NCBI GenBank assembly: GCA_964634795.1 | Contig: CAZWLL010000007.1 | Location: 1 to 60,675, forward strand | Origin: UMGS1696 sp964634795 | GTDB lineage: Bacteria; Bacillota; Clostridia; Oscillospirales; CAG-272 | Length of the DNA stretch: 60,675 bases | Reading direction: 5' to 3' | Part shown: positions 53,330-60,675 of the stretch, one piece after another | Layout: each line of letters starts with the position of its first letter | How positions within the stretch are numbered: position 1 is the first letter of the stretch | Translations under genes and position numbers: made by a program | Notes under the pieces: generated by a model | What the model was told of the DNA's origin: nothing | Seen by the model: the letters and a program-made list of their open reading frames with translations, nothing else | Databases searched by the model: none

Positions 53330-53376
53330 GGCGGATAAGCTTAAGCTTGATAATGAGGATAACTACCGCCTCCTCG
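53330..53376 (+). ncRNA. Structured repeat element, copy C, ahead of the phosphodiester glycosidase gene
   Basis: AGGCGG (53329-53334) with CCGCCT (53366-53371), AUAAGCUU and GAGGAUAA inside, and the flank UCCUCGAA, the same order as copies A, B and D. It lies 122 bases after nfnB and 112 bases before the next start codon. It is followed by two more hairpins: GAAACTCT/AGAGTTTC (53407-53424) and TTTGCC/GGCAAA (53430-53445). The whole 53330-53460 stretch may be a leader RNA or the end of the nfnAB transcript. Confidence 0.55.
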
Positions 53377-53488
53377 AACTTGCTCTTCTTCAAATATCAA
53401 AGATGTGAAACTCTAAAGAGTTTCGAAGATTTGCCTTTCGGCAAACGCGCAGGTTCCGTTTTTATGGCTTAACGGTTGAGAGGTAATG

Positions 53489-54709
<1,221 letters not shown>

Positions 54710-54716
54710 TGAACGA

Positions 54717-54762
54717 AAAAACAGCTTATACGATTAAGATAAAAAATCGTGTAGGCTGTTTT
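54717..54762 (+). terminator. Terminator of the phosphodiester glycosidase gene
   Basis: AAAACAGC..ACGATT and AATCGT..GCTGTTTTG form a long stem with a small internal loop, followed by T-rich DNA. Confidence 0.75.
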
Positions 54763-54788
54763 GTTATGTAAAAAAAGCAAAAATAAAA

Positions 54789-54860
54789 AGCTAGTGGAGG
54801 GATTCGGACCCTCGACCTGCTGATTACGAATCAGCTGCTCTACCCCTGAGCCACACTAGC
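54789..54860 (-). tRNA. tRNA-Thr (anticodon CGU)
   Basis: On minus: acceptor GCTAGTG/CACTAGC, D stem GCTC/GAGC, anticodon stem GCTGA/TCAGC with loop TTCGTAA (anticodon CGU, reads ACG), T stem GAGGG/CCCTC with loop TCCGAAT. The discriminator base is U. CCA is not encoded; TTTTT follows directly. Confidence 0.95.
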
Positions 54861-54885
54861 ATTTTATAATTTTGTCAGCTTTGTA

Positions 54886-54914
54886 ATTATACTATATTAT
54901 TCTTTTTTTGTCAA
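54886..54914 (-). promoter_or_regulatory. tRNA-Thr promoter
   Basis: On minus, TTGACA (54914-54909), 17 bases, TATAAT (54891-54886), 26 bases ahead of the tRNA 5' end. Confidence 0.85.
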
Positions 54915-55009
54915 GCGATTATATGAAAATAATATCCGATTGTTGATAACGCGTGAGTAAGTGAGATAAGCATACTTACAAAACGAACGTAAAATTTCGA
55001 GACAAAATA

Positions 55010-55037
55010 AAAAGCCGCGGAACATTCCGCAGCTTTT
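55010..55037 (-). terminator. Terminator of the zinc-ribbon gene
   Basis: AAAAGCCGCGGAA and TTCCGCAGCTTTT form a stem with one mismatch; on minus it ends in TTTTA, 30 bases behind the stop codon. Confidence 0.75.
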
Positions 55038-55067
55038 CGGGAAGAATTATTCTTAATCAATGTTCGA

Positions 55068-55619
55068 TTATTCGTTTGAACCGTTGTCGGAAGATTCATC
55101 AGCAGGCTGTTCGCATGCGGATTCATCATTGCTTTCGGTTTCTGTTGATGAGCAGCATCCGCAGTCACAGGATTCGGTATTTTCTTCGGATTCGGTTTCG
55201 CCGCAGCAGCAAGAACATTCGCAGCTCTCTTCTTCACATTCGCAAGTTTCGGGTTCGGGTTTTTCAACCTTTGCACCGCAGTATGAGCAGAAAGCAGCTT
55301 CTTCGGAAATTTCGTTTCCGCAATTCTGGCAAATCACAACCTTCTTGAGCTTAGCGATTTCCTTCTTGGTGTTTTCGATATCGGTTTTGATTTTGTCAGC
55401 CTTCATGATGAGGGAAGCGATGTCGGATGTATGATCATCACCTGTGCACTGAGCTTCATAGAACATATAACCGATTTCTTCGAATACGCTTGAGAGCTTT
55501 GCTTCGTTTGATTTTACATTTATGCCAAGCTTAGCGATTGTTGTAAGTTCACCTGTTTTTTTAACAGCCTTGTTTGCAACGTCAGATGCGCTGCGCTTAA
55601 ATTCTTCAAAAAATGACAT
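55068..55619 (-). CDS. Zinc-ribbon protein with Cys-rich acidic tail
   Basis: 183 residues. An N-terminal helical part (about 1-90, coiled-coil tendency in DIASLIMKADKIKTDIENTKKEIAKLKK), a zinc ribbon CQNCGNEISEEAAFCSYCG (about 97-115), then a tail of about 60 residues that is acidic and holds 12 Cys (CECEEESCEC, SCCCGE, CDCGCC). The tail has no known family but looks able to bind metal. The zinc-ribbon plus helical N-terminus resembles common uncharacterised Clostridia proteins; the Cys tail is the unusual part. Promoter at 55669-55697. Confidence 0.8.
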   Translation of the reverse strand: MSFFEEFKRSASDVANKAVKKTGELTTIAKLGINVKSNEAKLSSVFEEIGYMFYEAQCTGDDHTSDIASLIMKADKIKTDIENTKKEIAKLKKVVICQNCGNEISEEAAFCSYCGAKVEKPEPETCECEEESCECSCCCGETESEENTESCDCGCCSSTETESNDESACEQPADESSDNGSNE

Positions 55620-55668
55620 GACAATATCCTTTCAAATATATATATAAATTAACTTGCTTTCATGGCTT

Positions 55669-55697
55669 ATTATACTCCGAACATGTAGTAAAGTCAA
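55669..55697 (-). promoter_or_regulatory. Promoter of the zinc-ribbon gene
   Basis: On minus, TTGACT (55697-55692), 17 bases, TATAAT (55674-55669). Confidence 0.75.
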
Positions 55698-55876
55698 TTA
55701 AGAAAAGGTAAATTTACGAACATTATTATTAGATAATACTATTTTTTATTTAGTATATTTTAATCAAAAGAGGCATAACTCTAATAAAATCAGCATTGCA
55801 CTGTAACAGCAGTATAATTTTGATTTGCCGCATAGTCGTGCTTATAAGTCGGAAAATTGTCTTGCATAACATCTTT
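55698..55876. other. Gap between zinc-ribbon gene promoter and DUF1961 gene
   Basis: AT-rich, no gene or clear structure seen. A 106-codon frame on plus and a 117-codon frame on minus crossing it are shadows of the DUF1961 gene. Confidence 0.5.
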
Positions 55877-56515
55877 TTATTCGAAAGACGGTGTGTATTC
55901 CATCGTGTTCGGATGGCTTGTAATTTGACGAATTCTGAAATTACGTACCTGAATCCAGCTTGCATATGTGCCGAGTCCGACTTTTCCGTATGCCGTAATA
56001 GGATCGGGATCGAACATTTCGATAACCAGCTTTCCGTCAACGAATATAAAACAATGTCCGTCAATATCTCCGGCTTGAATAAAATACAATTTTCCGGCTT
56101 CAAGCGGTATGAGTGATGTGACTGAGCGGCAGCGGCATTCGGGATAATGCTCGATTCCCGTTTTGTTCTCCCACCATCCTCCGAGGCCGGCTATGTAGCT
56201 GATGCCTGCGTCATCGTGTTCATTGTCCCATCCCTCGGCACGCCAGGTGAAGTTCAAATCATTATCGCACGGAGGAACGGTTCTTCCCTCAAATTCCAAA
56301 AGAACATTTCCCGGAAAATGCTTTTTCGAGTAGAGTATACCGCCTGAGTTGCCCGTATGTTTTCCGTCAATCCAGCCGTTTTCAACCTTCCATACACCGT
56401 TCTTATATTCCCAATCGCGATTAAGCTCTTCAGTTGTACGCGGACCTTCAGCTAAAATCGGACTTTGATCTAAGTCGATAATCTGCTCCATAATATGCAG
56501 TTTACTGTTTTCCAT
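55877..56515 (-). CDS. DUF1961 family protein (lectin-like fold)
   Basis: 212 residues from ATG 56515 (GGAGGTG ahead): WEYKNGVWKVENGWIDGKHTGNSGGILYSKKHFPGNVLLEFEGRTVPP, NDLNFTWRAEGWD, YIAGLGGWWENKTGIEHYPE, GKLYFIQAGDIDGHCFIFVDGKLVIEMFDPDPI, GKVGLGTYASWIQVRNFRI. The whole-length pattern matches DUF1961, a concanavalin-like beta-sandwich family found with polysaccharide lyases and hydrolases. No signal peptide. It is divergent from two glycan-active genes, so a carbohydrate role is likely. Confidence 0.85.
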   Translation of the reverse strand: MENSKLHIMEQIIDLDQSPILAEGPRTTEELNRDWEYKNGVWKVENGWIDGKHTGNSGGILYSKKHFPGNVLLEFEGRTVPPCDNDLNFTWRAEGWDNEHDDAGISYIAGLGGWWENKTGIEHYPECRCRSVTSLIPLEAGKLYFIQAGDIDGHCFIFVDGKLVIEMFDPDPITAYGKVGLGTYASWIQVRNFRIRQITSHPNTMEYTPSFE

Positions 56516-56560
56516 AAAATAACACCTCCGTAAAAAATTCATATGAATCGAATTCGGCAA

Positions 56561-56695
56561 AACAGCAGCTCTATACGAATAGCTGTTTCGACGAGATATT
56601 TAATATTTAAATTTAAATATTTAAATTCAGACTATAATATGATATAATCAGACAGTTAGAATGTCAATAGGCAAATTGCCGCTCTTGAAAAAATA
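56561..56695. promoter_or_regulatory. Divergent control region of the DUF1961 and glutaminase-A-like genes
   Basis: AT-rich, with a 20-base perfect palindrome (AATATTTAAA/TTTAAATATT, 56602-56621) and AAACAGC/GCTGTTT flanking repeats near 56560-56587. TATAAT boxes on plus at 56633-56638 and 56643-56648. The palindrome is a candidate operator for the divergent pair. Confidence 0.5.
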
Positions 56696-56710
56696 ATGGA
56701 GGTCTTATAT

Positions 56711-58609
56711 ATGAAACTTCGCGCACCCGCAGTACCGCTTATTACCGTCGATCCGTATTTCAGTGTCTGGTCGGTGAAAGATCATCTTAACGATTCCGCT
56801 CCGTGTCACTGGACCGGACATACAAACACCATTAACGGTTTTCTGACTATAGACGGAGAGTTCTACCGTTTTATGGGAGGTGAGGAGGCCGGCGGTATTC
56901 CGATGAAACAAATTTCACTTGATATTACCGCAATGACAAGTGTTTACACTTTCGAAGCATCGGGTATTCGCCTGACAGCTCGCTTCTTCACACCTCTTTT
57001 TGCGGATGATTTAATGTTAATCAGCAGACCGGTGTCATACCTTGAGCTTTCTTATGAAATTACAGACGGAAAGAGTCATGTGCTTGAGGCGGAAATTCGT
57101 GCTTCGGAAGAGCTCTGTCTTGACGCGGCACGAGAGGAGCCTGTTGCCCTTTATGTTGAATCACTTGACGGAGGCATTAGTGCCGCACGCATCGGCAATG
57201 CCGTACAATCGGGGCTCGGCTGGGCAGGAGATGACACTCGTATACATTGGGGATATTTTTACCTGTGTGTTCGTGACGGTTTGACGGACTATAAAAAGGT
57301 GCGCGGCGAAACCTTCGTAACCGCAAAAATCGTTTTAAAGGAAAACACGCCGTCACTGTTTGCTTTTGCTTATGATGATATAGAAAGCATAGAGTATTTT
57401 AATAAAATTTTAAAAGCGTATTGGAAAAAGGACGGAATGACAATTGAGCAGGCAATTTGTGACGCTTTTAATGAGTATGACACTCTTCTTGCACGTGAAA
57501 AAGTCTTTTCCGCAGATTTAAAAGAAAAGTCAACAGCAGCAGGCGGAGAAAAGTATGCGGAAATGCTTTTGCTGGCTTACAGACAGGTTTTAGCAGCTCA
57601 CAAGCTTGTTGAGGACGATGAGGACGGATTACTGTATATATCAAAGGAATGCTTCTCTAACGGATGCGCCGCTACCGTGGATGTAAGCTATCCGTCTATG
57701 CCGATGTTCCTTTACTATAATCCCGAGCTTGTGAACGCTATGATGCGCCCCGTTTTCCATTATGCGAACAGTGATGTATGGCCGTTCAATTTCGCACCGC
57801 ATGATGTCGGATGCTATCCGAGAGTCAACGGACAGGTGTATTCCAACGGTACGGATCCCGAGCATCAAATGCCTATTGAAGAATGCGGAAACATGCTTGT
57901 AATGACGGCTGCTGCTGCTCTGGCGAAAAAGGACGTATCATTCTTTGTCGAAAATGAAAATACCTTCGTAAAATGGGCGGACTACCTCGTTGCTCATGGT
58001 GCGGATCCCGAAAATCAAATCTGTACGGACGACTTTTTCAAGCATCTTCCGCATAACTGCAATCTTTCCGTTAAGGCGATTATGGGTATCGCTTCTATGG
58101 CAATTATGCTTGAAATGAACGGAGAAATCGATGGAGCACAGTACTACAGAAAAACCGCACAGGATATGGCAAACAGCTGGATTGAGAGAGCCGACAACGG
58201 TGACGGAAGCTTCCGTTTGGCATTTGATTTACCCGACAGCTACAGCCAAAAATACAATATGGTATGGGATAAGATTTTCGGAACAAATCTGTTCCCTAAA
58301 GATAAGATAGAAAGTGAATTTGCTTCATACAAACAGTATGCCAATGCATACGGCAATCCGCTTGACTGCCGCGGCTCTACCTCAAAAACCGACTGGCTTA
58401 CGTGGACGGCAACATTAGCCGAAAGCAGGGAAGACTTCGAAGAATTTATGGCTCCCGTTTGGCGTTTCTTCAATGAAACCGAAAATCGTGTACCTATGGC
58501 GGATTGGTACAGTACAAAAACTGCGGCACGCTTTTATCAGCAGAACCGTACTGTTCAAGGCGGAATGTTTATCAAGCTTCTGGAACAGTCGGGCAAGTGC
58601 CGTGTTTAA
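56711..58609 (+). CDS. Glutaminase-A-like protein (DUF5127/DUF4965/DUF1793)
   Basis: 632 residues from ATG 56711 (GGAGG ahead). PAVPLITVDPYFSVWSVKD and the early beta part fit DUF5127; GEKYAEMLLLAYRQVLAAHKLVEDDEDGLLYISKECFSNGCAATVDVSYPSMPMFLYYNPELVNAMMRPVF fits the DUF4965 region; and the helical C-terminus (LKAIMGIASMAIMLEMNGEIDGAQYYRKTAQ...) fits DUF1793. Fungal relatives are called glutaminase A, but bacterial ones sit in glycan loci and resemble alpha/alpha-barrel hydrolases. No signal peptide. Co-transcribed with GH20 27 bases downstream. Confidence 0.85.
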   Translation: MKLRAPAVPLITVDPYFSVWSVKDHLNDSAPCHWTGHTNTINGFLTIDGEFYRFMGGEEAGGIPMKQISLDITAMTSVYTFEASGIRLTARFFTPLFADDLMLISRPVSYLELSYEITDGKSHVLEAEIRASEELCLDAAREEPVALYVESLDGGISAARIGNAVQSGLGWAGDDTRIHWGYFYLCVRDGLTDYKKVRGETFVTAKIVLKENTPSLFAFAYDDIESIEYFNKILKAYWKKDGMTIEQAICDAFNEYDTLLAREKVFSADLKEKSTAAGGEKYAEMLLLAYRQVLAAHKLVEDDEDGLLYISKECFSNGCAATVDVSYPSMPMFLYYNPELVNAMMRPVFHYANSDVWPFNFAPHDVGCYPRVNGQVYSNGTDPEHQMPIEECGNMLVMTAAAALAKKDVSFFVENENTFVKWADYLVAHGADPENQICTDDFFKHLPHNCNLSVKAIMGIASMAIMLEMNGEIDGAQYYRKTAQDMANSWIERADNGDGSFRLAFDLPDSYSQKYNMVWDKIFGTNLFPKDKIESEFASYKQYANAYGNPLDCRGSTSKTDWLTWTATLAESREDFEEFMAPVWRFFNETENRVPMADWYSTKTAARFYQQNRTVQGGMFIKLLEQSGKCRV

Positions 58610-58636
58610 GGTGTCATGGAAAAGGAGAATTTCATC

Positions 58637-60613
58637 ATGCATTTGATGACTGAGTTGAATCGCTTTCAGTTGACTGAAGGCAAAAAGCGTGTGTCTGAGA
58701 CGGCGGTTTCGCAAATGACGAACAATATATATAAAGAAGTGCTTTGTCAGATTCCCGAATATGCCGACGCAAACGAGGACGCGTGGACTCGTATTTCGAT
58801 AATAAGAAACTTTACCGCTGAGATTACAGAGCGTTTAATAGCTTTAGGCGTTTCGCAGAATGAGCTGCAAACAGAAGACGCTTTCGCCGTATGCACGAGA
58901 CAGAATGAGATTTGTGTCTATTCCGAGAGTGAGTGCGGCTTGATTTACGGTGTGTATGAAGTGCTTCAGCAGGCACAAGCCGACAACGGATATGTACAGG
59001 ATGGGATAAGCTTTTCCGCGCCTCAGTGCCCGCTGCGTGCATTGAAGGTATACCTGCCCGGCGAGAAACAGCTGAATCAATTTTATAAGATTGTGGATAT
59101 GCTGCTTTATTACCGCTACAACACGATTATTATCGAGGTCGGAGGTGCTATGGAATATAAGCGCCATCCCGAAATCAACGAAAGCTGGATTGAATATTGT
59201 AACGAAATGCGCCGATATCCCGAACGTGCGGACGAGGTTCAGAATATGTTCGGATGGGTGAAGAATTCCATCCATTTTGAAAACGGTGACGGCGGATTTT
59301 TATCGCAGGATACCGTTCGTGAGCTGGTAAAATACTGTCGTGACCGCGGTATGAATGTGATTCCCGAGGTACCGTGCCTGAGTCATTCCGATTATTTGCT
59401 TAACGCTCATCCCGAGCTTTCGGAACGTCCGTACGATCCGTTTCCCGATACATATTGCCCATCCAATCCCGATTCGTACAAGCTGCTGTTCGAGGTTATG
59501 GACGAGGTAATCGATGTGTTCCGTCCGAATATTATGCAGATAGGTCATGATGAGTTTTATACGTACGGCTTGTGTGAACGCTGCAGACAGCGCTCAGCCG
59601 CAGATATACTTGCGGGAGATATCACACGCATACACGATTATCTTGCGGAGCACGGCATTCGTCTCATGTATTGGTCCGAAAAAATGCTTAATCATATCAC
59701 CAGCTGGGGAGAAGGTTGGGGCGGTGCCGAGCGACATTGCAAATGCTCGAGAAAAACAGTTCACGATATGCCGGCTACTTATACGGCAATCGACAAGATT
59801 CCGAAGGATTGCATTTCTCACAACTGGTATTGGGGCATGCGAGAAAGCCACGATGATGAATTCCTTTCAAGAGGAATGGATATGACATACGGAAACTGGG
59901 ACCCGCGCGGCTTCGTAAATTGGCAGAAACGAGTTGAAGCAGGCGCAATGGGTGCGGCGCCTTCGCATTGGACAACACTTGAAGAGGTTACAATGCAGCG
60001 CAACAGCGTGCTTATAGATATAGTATTCGGCGCATATCTCTTCTGGAAGACTGATTATACAGATGATCGCTACGAGGAGCTGTTTAAAGCAAGCATAGAA
60101 GAGCTTTATCTGTACCACAACCGTAAAATTATGGACGGACCGCATTTCGAGTTTAAGCATATGACTACCATTTGGCGTAAACATATCTACATTACAAGCG
60201 CACCGATGCTGCTTGATCGTGATACGGTAGGTAAATATATTATATCCTACAGAAGCGGACGTACACTGGAGATTCCCATAATATACGGTGTCAATATCAT
60301 GAACCTGAACAGAAATTGGACACGCGAACATGATACGGAACTCGATTGCTATGATGTGGATCAGTCACTCGCGGAGGTTACCGCCACGACCTTGCCGGAA
60401 CTGCAGCCTGACGGATTGACGCAATTCCGTTTTGTCGCTGCAAATCCTTATCCCGATGATCAGGTAACGGGTGTTCAGGTTGTGAAGACGGTTGAGGACA
60501 ACGGTGATATTTTCCTGACCGAGTTTAATGTTTGCGGGTCTTACGGTGCCAGCGAAAAGATTCGTGAATGCTGTGATGCGGAAAGCAGCCGCCTGATTTC
60601 TCCGGTTATTTAA
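58637..60613 (+). CDS. GH20 beta-N-acetylhexosaminidase, cytosolic
   Basis: 658 residues. N-terminal GH20b-like domain (about 1-130), then the catalytic barrel: GMNVIPEVPCLSHSDYL, and IGHDEFYTYGLC with D305-E306, the catalytic pair of GH20. Another 250 residues of barrel closing and a beta C-terminal domain follow. No signal peptide, so it acts inside on imported oligosaccharides. ATG 58637 fits AAAGGAG at 8 bases; an earlier ATG at 58616 lacks a ribosome site. It differs from the secreted GH20 at the other end of the window. A structured element begins 10 bases behind its stop. Confidence 0.9.
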   Translation: MHLMTELNRFQLTEGKKRVSETAVSQMTNNIYKEVLCQIPEYADANEDAWTRISIIRNFTAEITERLIALGVSQNELQTEDAFAVCTRQNEICVYSESECGLIYGVYEVLQQAQADNGYVQDGISFSAPQCPLRALKVYLPGEKQLNQFYKIVDMLLYYRYNTIIIEVGGAMEYKRHPEINESWIEYCNEMRRYPERADEVQNMFGWVKNSIHFENGDGGFLSQDTVRELVKYCRDRGMNVIPEVPCLSHSDYLLNAHPELSERPYDPFPDTYCPSNPDSYKLLFEVMDEVIDVFRPNIMQIGHDEFYTYGLCERCRQRSAADILAGDITRIHDYLAEHGIRLMYWSEKMLNHITSWGEGWGGAERHCKCSRKTVHDMPATYTAIDKIPKDCISHNWYWGMRESHDDEFLSRGMDMTYGNWDPRGFVNWQKRVEAGAMGAAPSHWTTLEEVTMQRNSVLIDIVFGAYLFWKTDYTDDRYEELFKASIEELYLYHNRKIMDGPHFEFKHMTTIWRKHIYITSAPMLLDRDTVGKYIISYRSGRTLEIPIIYGVNIMNLNRNWTREHDTELDCYDVDQSLAEVTATTLPELQPDGLTQFRFVAANPYPDDQVTGVQVVKTVEDNGDIFLTEFNVCGSYGASEKIRECCDAESSRLISPVI

Positions 60614-60622
60614 TCGCACAGT

Positions 60623-60675
60623 GAGTGGGAATAATCTTCAGTCGAGTAGGCGAGATAACCATCCCACTCTCGAGA
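60623..60675 (+). ncRNA. Structured repeat element, copy D, with changed outer stem
   Basis: GAGTGGGA (60623-60630) pairs perfectly with TCCCACTC (60662-60669), an 8 bp stem that differs from the GGCGG/CCGCC of copies A-C. Inside are AUAAUCUU and GAGAUAAC, the same order and nearly the same letters as copy B (AUAAUCUUCAGU is identical). The flank is CUCUCGAGA. The window ends here, so the 3' end is not known. Confidence 0.55.

Noticed and set aside
53425..53465. Similarity of GCGCAGGTTCCG to a T-box antiterminator
   Set aside because: The TGGNACCGCG core is not present on either strand, and the gene behind is not a tRNA-charging or amino acid gene.
54956..54978. GTAAGT/ACTTAC hairpin containing GAGATAA as a fifth copy of the structured element
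   Set aside because: It lacks the first AUAA box, the CUU strand and the 3' flank; the shared letters are likely chance.

Overview
The window reads as a chromosomal segment of a Gram-positive, anaerobic Clostridia-type bacterium, probably an Oscillospirales/Ruminococcaceae-like gut commensal (inference from gene content, moderate GC by eye and TTGACA/TATAAT promoters). Supporting signs are the Firmicutes operon rnc-smc-ftsY, an infC-rpmI-rplT operon behind an L20-type leader, NfnAB (ferredoxin-linked anaerobic redox), an LCP cell-wall enzyme, a SpoIID-type protein and many glycan-active enzymes. No phage, insertion sequence, rRNA or CRISPR array was seen; one tRNA gene (Thr, anticodon CGU) is present.

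Layout. 1-3078 (minus): a secreted GH20 hexosaminidase-like protein with an F5/8-type domain and a tandem array of 37-38 residue Cys repeats, cut by the window edge. 3079-3887: a long non-coding stretch with a promoter, an overlapping inverted-repeat structure and two tandem copies of a structured element behind yajC. 3888-8304: yajC, a short URO-D-like gene, ilvE, a cyclase, a zinc-ribbon membrane protein and a HAD phosphatase. 8466-11923: a GntR/ABC transporter operon with a clear promoter and operator. 12033-13448: infC (ATT start), rpmI, rplT. 13507-33415: a long housekeeping run (rRNA methylase, dprA, topA, trmFO, plsX, rnc, radical SAM, smc, ftsY, rdgB, yhbY, nadD, yqeK, LCP, rsfS, leuS). 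33452-41232: rpsU, an oxidoreductase, coaE-transglycosylase-M18 peptidase, and prfA-tsaC-GH125. 41345-46257: an unpaired topoisomerase A subunit, then an exported protein with a SpoIID-domain protein. 46366-48403 (minus): TSCPD protein, DUF4097 and HAAS/DUF1700. 48536-53207: trmB, a DUF6323/DUF6179 pair, nfnAB. 53489-60613: a phosphodiester glycosidase, tRNA-Thr, a Cys-rich zinc-ribbon protein and a glycan cluster (DUF1961, glutaminase-A-like, GH20).

The most notable observation is an apparently conserved RNA-like element that occurs four times in intergenic DNA (3801-3883 and 3702-3784 on minus; 53330-53376 and 60623-60675 on plus). Each copy has an outer stem, AUAA on both sides of an inner CUU/GAG pairing, and a CUC-UCGA-like 3' flank. 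The outer stem is GGCGG/CCGCC in three copies and GAGUGGGA/UCCCACUC in the fourth, so the pairing is kept while the sequence changes. I cannot match it to any riboswitch or sRNA family that I know.

Functionally, the two GH20 proteins, GH125, phosphodiester glycosidase and DUF1961 gene suggest use of host- or mucin-type N-acetylhexosamine and mannose glycans. The other genes are mainly translation, tRNA modification, replication/segregation and envelope upkeep.
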